Shown here: positions 22,109-29,370 of the stretch, piece by piece | Numbering within the stretch: the stretch's first letter is position 1 | Layout: the number at the start of each line of letters is the position of its first letter | NCBI GenBank assembly: GCA_015486215.1 | Contig: WFSA01000231.1 | Location: 1 to 35,019 of the forward strand | DNA: 35,019 nucleotides | Source: Anaerolineae bacterium | GTDB taxonomy: Bacteria > Chloroflexota > Anaerolineae > Promineifilales > Promineifilaceae | Reading direction: 5' to 3' | Notes under the pieces: model-generated | What the model saw: only the letters and a program-made list of their open reading frames with translations | The model's database searches: none | What the model was told of the DNA's origin: nothing | Translations under genes and position numbers: made by a program

Positions 22109-22417
22109 TCATTGTTCATTGTTCATTGCCTCATACTCAGCTTCGCTAATAAAATGACCGCCTTCTAACTCTTTTTTGACGACTTTATACTCACGGTCGA
22201 GAAGGACAAAGGCCTGCATCGGACGGAAACAGCCAGCATCCACGATAGTTTTATGCCAAGCATATCCCTTGTCAACATTATTTAGATCATGTGATTTGTC
22301 GGCACGGATGCGAACGGCCGTTTTGCAATTATCACATACCGCATAAAAATATAACCCTTTCCTGTCCACATACGGCTTGGGTTTGCCATCGCCAAATAAA
22401 TTCTTTAAAAAGCCCAT
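22109..22417 (-). CDS. Small zinc-ribbon-like protein, function unknown
   Basis: The product is 102 aa. It opens MGFLKNLFGDGKPKP, then YFYAVCDNCKTAVRIRADKSHDL with a C28-x2-C31 pair, a lone Cys63 in DAGCFRP, and the ending VLLDREYKVVKKELEGGHFI then SEAEYE. The single CxxC could hold half of a zinc site or a metal in a dimer. GGAAAATAACG before the ATG on the minus strand is a usable ribosome-binding site. The last residues A-M-N-N-E-Q and the stop are read from TTGTTCATTG-type repeats, so the C-terminus appears to have been fixed by repeat DNA. One AACGGCCGTT at the codons for T-A-V supports long residence in this genome. Conserved hypothetical; no function named. Confidence 0.65.
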   Translation of the reverse strand: MGFLKNLFGDGKPKPYVDRKGLYFYAVCDNCKTAVRIRADKSHDLNNVDKGYAWHKTIVDAGCFRPMQAFVLLDREYKVVKKELEGGHFISEAEYEAMNNEQ

Positions 22418-22498
22418 CGTTATTTTCCTTTTCTAATATAGCTGTCGTTCAGCTATTGTAACACGTTGCTGTTATCATTCCCGTTTGATACCTCTTTT

Positions 22499-22507
22499 TG
22501 GTATACT
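22499..22507 (+). promoter_or_regulatory. Extended -10 promoter candidate upstream of the cyclase gene
   Basis: TGGTATACT, the same word as at 3152-3160. If used, the transcript would carry MITE copy D (22552-22663) in its leader before the ATG at 22699. Confidence 0.4.
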
Positions 22508-22551
22508 GTGCTAAAGTGTGATGGGGATTATTTATCCGTACAAGTAACTTC

Positions 22552-22663
22552 GTATCTTCTCAGTATTCTGGGGAGACTTGACAAATTTTCCTAATGATAC
22601 TCGTGTAAAATAAAGTGCTGATGAAATTTGTCAAGTCTTGTCCATGATTTATTGAGAAGATAC
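22552..22663 (+). mobile_element. MITE-like element family 1, copy D (112 bp)
   Basis: Full copy with intact ends. It is not flanked by a direct repeat; instead GTAACTT before and AAGTTAC after are inverted, extending the palindrome outward. It sits in the leader of the cyclase gene. Confidence 0.85.
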
Positions 22664-22698
22664 AAAAGTTACCCGTAAAACTATATAGAGGCATCCGA

Positions 22699-24432
22699 AT
22701 GAGCCAACAAGAGACAACCAAAATCCAAACAAACCTCAAAGAGTTGCGACAACTGATAGATCGCGTTGACGGCACAGTAGATCGCCAACAGCAGACAATG
22801 ATCCGTTCACGGGAAGATATGCAAACGGCCGATGAACTATCCCGCCTGCTCATTTATGTACGCCGCAGTATCGAAGGATTAGAACGGCATGTAAAGGAAC
22901 AAGATAAAAGACACAGCCAAATCAAAGCATTACAAGATATCGGTAAAGTTATTAACTCCTCCCTTGATCTGGAAGAAGTTCTTAGCTTTGTGATGGACGC
23001 GATTATCCGTCTGACTAAAGCAGAACGCGCCATCTTGCTATTACGCGAAGAGAGCGGCGAACTCAAAGTTCAATTGGCGCGTAACATGGATAAAGAGACG
23101 ATTGAGAAATCAGCTTCCTTCCAGATTAGTCGCAGTATTGTGCAAAGCGTGGCCGAAAGCGGTGAGGCAGTTGCCACCATGAACGCCCAATCCGATCCCC
23201 GTTTTGCCGCTCAAGAAAGTATCATCAGCTACAATTTGCGTTCCATTTTATGCGTGCCGTTGACGAGCAAAGAATCAGTCATCGGCGTAATTTATGCCGA
23301 CAACAGGATAGCAGCCGGCATTTTCAACGACGCAGATCGGGATATGTTGACTGCCTTTGCAAACCAAGCGGCCGTTGCCATCGAGAACGCCCGCCTTTTC
23401 CGCGAAACCCAAAACCATCTAGCCGAAATTATGGAAATGAAGGAGTTGATGGACAATGTATTCGCCTCCATTGCCAGCGGCGTTATCACCATCAACAAAG
23501 CAGATCGCATTGAATTATACAATCGTGCGGCTGAACAACTTTTAGGCGTAAGTGCAGAGTCGATGGTCAGCAAACTGTACCATACCTGTTTAGATGCGTT
23601 GGGAATGCCCGTCAGCGACCTTGTAGAAATGGTCAAATCAAACGGCGATATTCATTACACCGAGATGGATGTGCTTGCAGAATCACGGCATGATGCAACA
23701 ACACTCCATCTCACCTTCTCCCCATTACGCGGTGAAGAAAATAGCGAGATGCTGGGTGTGGCAATGGTGTTGAATGATATTTCTGAGAAGAAGCGGCTTG
23801 AAAGTGTACGCCGCTATCTGCCGCCAGCGTTAGTAGACCAAGTGCGTGATATTGATGCCGCCCAACGGCCGCAACGACGAATTCTAAGCGTTCTTTTTGC
23901 CGACATACGCGGCTTTAGCACCTATAGCGAGCATCTTGATCCAGAAGAGTTGATTCAAGTGATCAACGGCTACTTCACAGAAGCTGTACGCGCCATCACC
24001 CATTACGAAGGGATGACGGATAAATTTATGGGGGATGCGGTGATGGCATTGTTCAACACCCCGTTGAACCCGCAAGAAGATCATGCGGCTCGGACGGTTC
24101 GTGCGGCATGGATGATGAAACAGAACATGGAAGCACATGTACAAACGATGCCCGAGAACCGCCGCATTTACTTTGGTATAGGTGTCCACACGGGTGATGC
24201 GGTTATCGGTAATGTCGGCAGTGCGCTGCGTAAGGATTATTCAGCCATTGGCGATGCGGTTAATTTGGCAAAACGTGTGCAAGAGACGGCGAAGGCGAAC
24301 CAAATTTTGTTGAGCCAAGATACGTATGAACAGGTGAAAGAGTGGGTCATTGTTAATAAATTACCAGCCATGCGGGTCAAAGGGCGGCAAGCGTATGAGC
24401 ATCTTTATGAGATGATCGGCATACGCGAGTAA
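22699..24432 (+). CDS. GAF-PAS class III adenylate cyclase
   Basis: The product is 577 aa and cytoplasmic. Residues 1-75 form a coiled coil. A GAF domain follows at about 85-235 (IGKVINSSLDLEEVLSFVMD to DMLTAFANQAAVAIENARLF), a PAS domain at about 245-375 (MDNVFASIASGVITINKADR to MVLNDISEKKRLE), and the class III cyclase domain at about 390-575. Catalytic residues are complete: metal-binding D402 (FADIRGFS) and D446 (KFMGDAVMALF), adenine-specifying K442 and D519 (AIGDAVNLAKR), and transition-state N522 and R526. The Lys/Asp pair predicts ATP as substrate and cAMP as product. The GAF and PAS domains should sense a small ligand or redox state. It lies alone; the GAGGCATCCG before the ATG gives a weak ribosome-binding site. 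Confidence 0.92.
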   Translation: MSQQETTKIQTNLKELRQLIDRVDGTVDRQQQTMIRSREDMQTADELSRLLIYVRRSIEGLERHVKEQDKRHSQIKALQDIGKVINSSLDLEEVLSFVMDAIIRLTKAERAILLLREESGELKVQLARNMDKETIEKSASFQISRSIVQSVAESGEAVATMNAQSDPRFAAQESIISYNLRSILCVPLTSKESVIGVIYADNRIAAGIFNDADRDMLTAFANQAAVAIENARLFRETQNHLAEIMEMKELMDNVFASIASGVITINKADRIELYNRAAEQLLGVSAESMVSKLYHTCLDALGMPVSDLVEMVKSNGDIHYTEMDVLAESRHDATTLHLTFSPLRGEENSEMLGVAMVLNDISEKKRLESVRRYLPPALVDQVRDIDAAQRPQRRILSVLFADIRGFSTYSEHLDPEELIQVINGYFTEAVRAITHYEGMTDKFMGDAVMALFNTPLNPQEDHAARTVRAAWMMKQNMEAHVQTMPENRRIYFGIGVHTGDAVIGNVGSALRKDYSAIGDAVNLAKRVQETAKANQILLSQDTYEQVKEWVIVNKLPAMRVKGRQAYEHLYEMIGIRE

Positions 24433-24448
24433 AATCATAAATATAATA

Positions 24449-24518
24449 ATCCGCATATTACGCAGATTAGCACAGATTTTTACAATATAATCTGCGTGCA
24501 TCTGCGTAATATGCGGAT
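24449..24518. repeat. Hairpin with 19-bp perfect arms (CAGATT/TCTGCG family)
   Basis: ATCCGCATATTACGCAGAT (24449-24467) and its exact reverse complement (24500-24518) enclose a further pair CACAGATT / AATCTGCGTG. It lies 17 bp after the cyclase stop and could act as a transcript end, though it has no T tract. Related hairpins: 4165-4215 and 31480-31540. Confidence 0.75.
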
Positions 24519-24566
24519 CGTATCTCCTTAAATTGTAGAATTCCACCATCTACTCTAAAGACCTGC

Positions 24567-24881
24567 ATGGATACTAATAAAATAACGGCCGATTTTGAGA
24601 CGATTTCCACCCTTTATGCCCAACATTTCGATATTGAGCGCACACCCGATTGGTTCATCCTAAAATTAGCCGAAGAAGTGGGGGAATTGACACAGAGCTA
24701 CCTGAGATATACAGGGCAGGCGCGATCCATCCCCGCCGACACGCCTGCATTGCGTACCGCTTTTGAAGATGAGATCGCAGATGTGTTTGGCACGCTTTTG
24801 CTCATCGCCAAGCAACATGATGTGGATATAGAAACGGCCGTTACCCGTAAATGGCTGAAATATCTACCAACAGCACAGTAG
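24567..24881 (+). CDS. MazG-like nucleotide pyrophosphohydrolase
   Basis: The product is 104 aa, an all-alpha NTP pyrophosphatase of the MazG/phosphoribosyl-ATP pyrophosphohydrolase superfamily. The metal site is complete: KLAEEVGEL gives E36, E37 and E40, and FEDEIADVF gives E69 and D72 (EExxE...ExxD). The rest (RTPDWFILKLAEEV, then GTLLLIAKQHDVDIETAV, then KWLKYL) fits the single-domain form. Likely substrates are damaged or non-canonical NTPs; the histidine-pathway enzyme HisE is the alternative but no his genes are nearby. It ends 24 bp before the RNB-domain gene and probably shares its transcript. Confidence 0.85.
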   Translation: MDTNKITADFETISTLYAQHFDIERTPDWFILKLAEEVGELTQSYLRYTGQARSIPADTPALRTAFEDEIADVFGTLLLIAKQHDVDIETAVTRKWLKYLPTAQ

Positions 24882-24905
24882 GTATCGCCATCCCCCTTAT
24901 ACTTT

Positions 24906-26723
24906 ATGTCCAATATCCCCTTGAAACGCGACACCTTTATTCTCTATAAAGGAAAACCAGCCCGTATTGCCGAAGTTGGTGACAAGAAGATCAAGATTGC
25001 GGTCGTTGACGGCCGTACAAAATCCGTCCGCCCCAAAGATGTGACCCCCCTCCATCCCGGCCCGCTCAAAACAGTAAATCTAGACCCGCCCAAAGGAGAC
25101 CCTTTATTAGCGTGGGAGTTGATGGCTGGCGAATCCTGTTCGCTGCAAGAGATGGCAGAGTTAGCATATGATGTCTATACGCCAGCCTCCATTTGGGCAA
25201 TTTGGCAGATGATGGAGGACGGCCTCTATTTTAGCGGCAACGAGAATAGAGTGACGGCACATACGGCCGTTCAAGTTTCACAAATCAGCCAAGAACGGGC
25301 GGCAAAAGCAGCCGAAGAAGGAGCGTGGCAAGGGTATTTATCACGCATAAAAAAAGGAGAAGTGACCACAGAAGATAAGAAATTCCTCCAAGACCTCACC
25401 TCCCTCGCTTATGGGCAGACAAAAAAAAGCCGCACTTTACACGCCCTAAAACAGAACGAAACGGCCGAAAACAGCCATAAATTACTCCTTTCCATCGGCG
25501 AATGGGACGAAATGGTCAACCCGCATCCGTATCGTGCCGGCGTTGCCGTCAACTCCCCGCGCCTCTCTCTGCCCGCCCTGCCCGATGAGGATCGGCACGA
25601 CCTCACCCATTTGACCGCTTATGCGATTGATGACGCGGGCAGCAGTGACCCAGATGATGCGCTAAGCTGGGAAGACGGCCGATTATGGGTGCATATCGCC
25701 GATGCGGCCGCCCTCATCATGCCCGACAGCGAGGCTGATATTGAGGCACGAGGGCGCGGCGCAAATCTATATCTGCCCGAAGGGACGGTCAATATGCTGC
25801 CCGCCGAAGCGACGGAACGATTGGCTCTAGGGTTGACAGAAAAATCGTCCGCTCTCTCTTTTAGAATCACGTTAAATGCCGCGAGCGGCATCGAATCGGT
25901 CGAGATTATGCCCAGCTGGATACAAGTCACGCGCTTGAGTTATGCCGAAGCAGAGGGGCGGCTGGACGAGCCGATTTTCCGCGAACTTTATGCCGTCGCC
26001 CAAGCGTATGAACGGCGGCGGAATGAGGCGGGAGCGATCCAGATCGAACTGCCAGAGGTGCGCGTGCGCGTGCATGATGGGATTGTGGATATACGGCCGT
26101 TGCCCCATCTCCGCAGCCGCGATCTCGTGCGCGAAGCAATGCTCATCACGGGAGAAGCGGTCGCCCGTTTTGCCCTTGAACATGAGATCGCCGTCCCCTT
26201 CACCACCCAGCCGCCGCCAATGGAAGAGTTGGCAGAGGCAAAAACAACTGCCGATTATTTTGGCCGACGGCGCAAAATGCAACCAAGCCGCCCATCCAGC
26301 CAGCCGAGCGGTCACGCGGGGCTGGGGATGGGTCTCTACACACAAGCGACCAGTCCACTGCGCCGCTATTTAGATATGGTGGTGCATCAACAACTGCGAA
26401 CGTGGCTACTGGGCGGCGAGCCGATGGATGAACACGCTTTGATGGAGCGCGTCGGCGCGTCGGGATTGGTCACGCAGGATGTGCGTTATGCCGAGCGGCA
26501 ATCAAACCAACATTGGAAGCTGGTCTATCTACAACAAAACCGTGAATGGACGGGGGAAGGGGTCGTGGTGGAACAGCGCGGCAAAAATAGTATCGTGCTG
26601 ATCCCCTCATTGGCGATGGATACACGGGTAAGGGGAAAACGGCCGTTAAACAGCACCCTCTCCCTCAAATTGAAATACGTTAATTTGGTCAAATTAGAAA
26701 GCTCATTTAAAGTTGTGGAATAG
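24906..26723 (+). CDS. RNB-domain 3'-5' exoribonuclease (RNase II/R family)
   Basis: The product is 605 aa. RNases of this family degrade RNA processively from the 3' end. The catalytic cluster is AIDDAGSSDPDDALSW with D242, D248, D250 and D251, the same spacing as in E. coli RNase II. HIADAAALI, RGANLYLPEGTVNMLP, GAIQIELPEVRVRV, LVREAMLITGEAVARFA and the C-terminal YTQATSPLRRYLDMVVHQQLR are all RNB-domain blocks. The first 220 residues differ from the usual cold-shock domains, with a KOW/SH3-like start (FILYKGKPARIAEVGDKKIK) and a helical region, as in plant-chloroplast and cyanobacterial RNase II relatives. A short S1-like end closes it. Seven palindromes of the ACGGCC type lie in it. Confidence 0.92.
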   Translation: MSNIPLKRDTFILYKGKPARIAEVGDKKIKIAVVDGRTKSVRPKDVTPLHPGPLKTVNLDPPKGDPLLAWELMAGESCSLQEMAELAYDVYTPASIWAIWQMMEDGLYFSGNENRVTAHTAVQVSQISQERAAKAAEEGAWQGYLSRIKKGEVTTEDKKFLQDLTSLAYGQTKKSRTLHALKQNETAENSHKLLLSIGEWDEMVNPHPYRAGVAVNSPRLSLPALPDEDRHDLTHLTAYAIDDAGSSDPDDALSWEDGRLWVHIADAAALIMPDSEADIEARGRGANLYLPEGTVNMLPAEATERLALGLTEKSSALSFRITLNAASGIESVEIMPSWIQVTRLSYAEAEGRLDEPIFRELYAVAQAYERRRNEAGAIQIELPEVRVRVHDGIVDIRPLPHLRSRDLVREAMLITGEAVARFALEHEIAVPFTTQPPPMEELAEAKTTADYFGRRRKMQPSRPSSQPSGHAGLGMGLYTQATSPLRRYLDMVVHQQLRTWLLGGEPMDEHALMERVGASGLVTQDVRYAERQSNQHWKLVYLQQNREWTGEGVVVEQRGKNSIVLIPSLAMDTRVRGKRPLNSTLSLKLKYVNLVKLESSFKVVE

Positions 26724-26755
26724 AGCATAGATTGCGCTGGTTTCACAGATAAACA

Positions 26756-26867
26756 GTATCTTCTCAATAAATCGTGGACAAGACTTGACAAATTTCATCA
26801 GCACTTTATTCTACACAAGTATCATTAGGAAAACCTGTCAAGTCTCCCCAGAATACTGAGAAGATAC
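26756..26867 (-). mobile_element. MITE-like element family 1, copy E (112 bp), 8-bp target duplication
   Basis: Full copy in reverse orientation. The flanks are GATAAACA (26748-26755) and GATAAAAA (26868-26875), 7 of 8 identical. It lies between the RNB gene and the HExxH gene. On the plus strand it reads TTGACA, 16 bp, TATTCT, a possible outward promoter. Confidence 0.85.
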
Positions 26868-26942
26868 GATAAAAATAGCTAAAATCAATGTTCATCTGTG
26901 CAATCCGTATACAACTTATTTATTCTGCTTGGAAGGAATCTT

Positions 26943-27662
26943 ATGATAAAAAAATATTCATGGATATGGGAACGTGGAAATGATATTGTACGCTTATTTC
27001 GGAATGGATGGCGCGATTTCAGGGTCAGAATTACCCGTCTGGGCAATTTATTCCGCAAAGGAAATAGGGGAATCCCCTCTTGGCTGCACCAATTTTTAAT
27101 CGGCCTGCACGACCTATTCGGCATGCCAGAACTCATTGAATTTTTCTTCCGCGCTGTCACCCACTCCACACCGTTGACCGATGAAGAAAAGGAGATGGTG
27201 ACGAAAGTCTTAGGCCCCAACGCCCTCCGTTTTGAAGATATTCGTGTGCTGGAAGGGGGATTGCTCTCTTTGATTTTTCGTCTTAATGGCAATTTTGCCT
27301 TCGCCTTCTGTCACTCTGTCTGTATGCCGCGCACCAGTTACAGCGAAAAACATCAAGGGCATGTTCGCGCCAATCGCCCCATCGTGATGCACGAACTGAC
27401 CCATGTCTATCAATATGAGCAGATCGGCGCACGCTATTTGGGCGAAGCGATCTACATTCTCATCAAGACAAAGCGGGATTGTTATGATTATGGCGGACGG
27501 GAAGGGTTGGCTGAGGCGAGAGCGAAGAATAAACGGTACGCCGACTTTAATCGTGAGCAACAGGCGATGATCGTGCAACATTATTTCACGATTATGGATC
27601 GGGGGGGAGATACGGCCGTTTACCACCCCTTCATACGCCAAGTCCGTGATGGAGCATTATAA
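26943..27662 (+). CDS. Predicted zinc metalloprotease-like protein (HELTH motif)
   Basis: The product is 239 aa from the ATG at 26943, chosen because GGAAGGA lies 7 nt upstream. The motif RPIVMHELTHVYQYEQIGARYLGEAI carries HExxH (H150, E151, H154) followed by conserved aromatic and Gln residues, as in DUF4157-like and vgr-related proteins; YDYGGREGLAEARA downstream could supply the third metal ligand (Glu). NREQQAMIVQHYF near the end is also a family feature. The first 60 residues are basic. No clear signal peptide, so cytosolic, or exported by another route. The substrate is unknown, and peptidase activity is an inference from the motif. No contractile-injection genes, often found with DUF4157 proteins, are nearby. 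Confidence 0.7.
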   Translation: MIKKYSWIWERGNDIVRLFRNGWRDFRVRITRLGNLFRKGNRGIPSWLHQFLIGLHDLFGMPELIEFFFRAVTHSTPLTDEEKEMVTKVLGPNALRFEDIRVLEGGLLSLIFRLNGNFAFAFCHSVCMPRTSYSEKHQGHVRANRPIVMHELTHVYQYEQIGARYLGEAIYILIKTKRDCYDYGGREGLAEARAKNKRYADFNREQQAMIVQHYFTIMDRGGDTAVYHPFIRQVRDGAL

Positions 27663-27710
27663 ATAGGGCGTAGATTTTCAGGGTAAACGCAGATAAAACA
27701 AAGAAATCTG

Positions 27711-27807
27711 GTATCTTCTCAGTATTCTGGGGAGACTTGACAAATTTCCCTAATAATACTCGTGTAAAATAAAATGCTGATGAAATTTGTCAAGTCTTGT
27801 CCATGAA
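27711..27807 (+). mobile_element. MITE-like element family 1, copy F (right end truncated)
   Basis: It matches the other copies from GTATCTTCTCAGTATTCTGG to CTTGTCCATGA, then departs from them. About 15 bp of the right end, including GAGAAGATAC, are gone, so no target duplication can be read. The truncation falls at the start of the sigma factor's upstream region. Confidence 0.85.
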
Positions 27808-27832
27808 TTACACCATAAACACAGTTTCCCTC

Positions 27833-27862
27833 TTGACTTTCTTGTTTCGAGTATGCTAGACT
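27833..27862 (+). promoter_or_regulatory. Candidate promoter for the primary sigma factor gene
   Basis: TTGACT, an 18-bp spacer and TAGACT (4 of 6 of the -10 consensus). The leader that follows, about 140 nt, contains the hairpin TTATCA-AAAA-TGATAA (about 27907-27922) and the arm pair CGAGTT / AACTCG. These are weak signals. Confidence 0.35.
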
Positions 27863-28011
27863 GTCCCCGTGTGACAGCAACATAAAACAACGAGTTTCAT
27901 CCCCTTTTATCAAAAATGATAAGCAACGTTGAACTCGCACCTCAGCTATGTGCGATACTATTTTTATGTCTACAGCACACAAAATTTATGAAAGAGAGAG
28001 GATAATTTTAT

Positions 28012-29241
28012 ATGAGCAATCTGACCAATCCATTCGATGAAATGGAAGCTGTCAGCGCATTATTAAGCGACGGCGCAGAGATAGGATATGTCACCCATGA
28101 CCAAATCCTAGAAGCAATGCCAGAAGTTGAGAATAATATCATACTGCTTGAATCTGTGTTAGAAAAAATGCAGAGCGCGGGCATTCTTGTTTACGAGACA
28201 AAAGAAGAGGCCAAAGAGATGTTTGGCCGTAAGGAGACGACGGATGTCGGCTCTATTGATAAAAAGACGGCATCGAAAACGGCCGTTATTTCCGCAGATT
28301 CCCACGCAGCTCCCCTATTCGATTTAACCAATGTTCCCATAGACGATTCCGTCGGCCTCTATTTCCGCGAAATGGGGCAGCAACAGCTGCTGACCGCCGA
28401 AGAAGAAGTCCAATTAGCGTTAGAGATTGAAGCAGGACGGGCGGCCGAGCAAAATTTAGCTGTCCGCACCTTTAGCGAGAGCGAGCAGCAATGCCTGCAA
28501 GAAGTAGATAATGTTGGAGCTGCTGCTCGCGCTCATATCATTCGCGCCAATACCCGTCTGGTTGTCAGTATCGCCAAAAAATATCGTGGACGCGGCTTGC
28601 AATTCCTTGATCTCATTCAAGAAGGGAATGTCGGCTTGATGAAAGCGGTCGAAAAGTATGATTATCGGCGCGGCAATCGGTTCAGCACCTATGCGACATG
28701 GTGGATTCGGCAAGCGGTGACGCGGGCGTTGGCAAATCACGGCCGTACCATCCGTATTCCCGCCCATTTAGGCGGCCGTATCAGCAAACTATATCAAGTC
28801 GCGCAAGAGCTAGAGCAAACACTAGGCCGTCAAGCGACCCCAGAAGAGATCGCCAAACATATGGATTTGCCCGCCGACCGCGTGCGCTGGATGTTACGCA
28901 CCAGCCGCCAGCCGGTCCATCTGGAACGTCCCGTAGGGGACGAATCAGATGCCGAATTGGGCGACTTTATCGAAGATAATGATGCTCCGCCGCCAGCAGA
29001 AGAAGCGGCGCAACATATGTTGACCGAAGAGTTGGGCGACATCTTAGGCCAGCTAACCCCGCGCGAAGCCCGTATTTTGCGCTTGCGCTACGGCTTGCAA
29101 GATGGCGAATCACGCACCTTGAAAGAGGTGGGTGAAATGTTCGGCCTCTCCCGCGAGCGTATCCGTCAATTAGAAAAAGAGGCGTTACGCAAATTACGCC
29201 ATCCAAATTTTGCCGGTCATTTGCGGCAATACTTGAACTAA
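28012..29241 (+). CDS. rpoD: RNA polymerase primary sigma factor (RpoD/SigA-type)
   Basis: The product is 409 aa. The N-terminal part (residues 1-80, with LLSDGAEIGYVTHDQILEAM) corresponds to region 1.1. Region 1.2 is DDSVGLYFREMGQQQLLTAE, followed after a short non-conserved insert by region 2 (RANTRLVVSIAKKYRGRGLQ, FLDLIQEGNVGLMKAVEKYD, RGNRFSTYATWWIRQAVTRA), region 3 (HLGGRISKLYQVAQELEQ to RQATPEEIAKHMDLPADRVR) and region 4 (LTPREARILRLRYGLQDG, then TLKEVGEMFGLSRERIRQLE for -35 binding). The full set of regions marks a group 1 or close group 2 sigma. It recognises -10/-35 promoters of the sort seen upstream of rpmB. GAGAGAGGA lies 10 nt before the ATG. Confidence 0.92.
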   Translation: MSNLTNPFDEMEAVSALLSDGAEIGYVTHDQILEAMPEVENNIILLESVLEKMQSAGILVYETKEEAKEMFGRKETTDVGSIDKKTASKTAVISADSHAAPLFDLTNVPIDDSVGLYFREMGQQQLLTAEEEVQLALEIEAGRAAEQNLAVRTFSESEQQCLQEVDNVGAAARAHIIRANTRLVVSIAKKYRGRGLQFLDLIQEGNVGLMKAVEKYDYRRGNRFSTYATWWIRQAVTRALANHGRTIRIPAHLGGRISKLYQVAQELEQTLGRQATPEEIAKHMDLPADRVRWMLRTSRQPVHLERPVGDESDAELGDFIEDNDAPPPAEEAAQHMLTEELGDILGQLTPREARILRLRYGLQDGESRTLKEVGEMFGLSRERIRQLEKEALRKLRHPNFAGHLRQYLN

Positions 29242-29300
29242 TGGGCGATTCAGCGAACCGCCCCTACGGGGGGATGCCCTGTAGGAGTGACCCGCTGGGA
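29242..29300. repeat. GGGCGATTC/GAGTGACCCGC hairpin repeat after the sigma factor
   Basis: GGGCGATTCAGCGAACCGCC then CCTACGG, followed by CTGTAGGAGTGACCCGCTGG: another member of the repeat family seen at 1016, 13990 and 33810, directly after the stop codon. Confidence 0.65.
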
Positions 29301-29338
29301 AGCTCGAACTGTTTTATTATCAATAAACCATGCCGATG

Positions 29339-29364
29339 AAAGAGCCAGATAATCTGGCTCTTTT
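29339..29364. terminator. Intrinsic terminator between sigma factor and lactate permease genes
   Basis: AAAGAGCCAG, loop ATAAT, CTGGCTCTTTTT: strong stem with a T tract, and A-rich on the other side, so it could work in both directions. The T tract ends only about 6 nt before the ATG of the lactate permease gene. Confidence 0.85.
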
Positions 29365-29370
29365 TGATCT

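Noticed and set aside
27719-27982. 87-codon minus-strand frame ending in truncated MITE copy F
   Set aside because: It consists of the element and the sigma factor leader; similar shadow frames arise from other copies of the same element.
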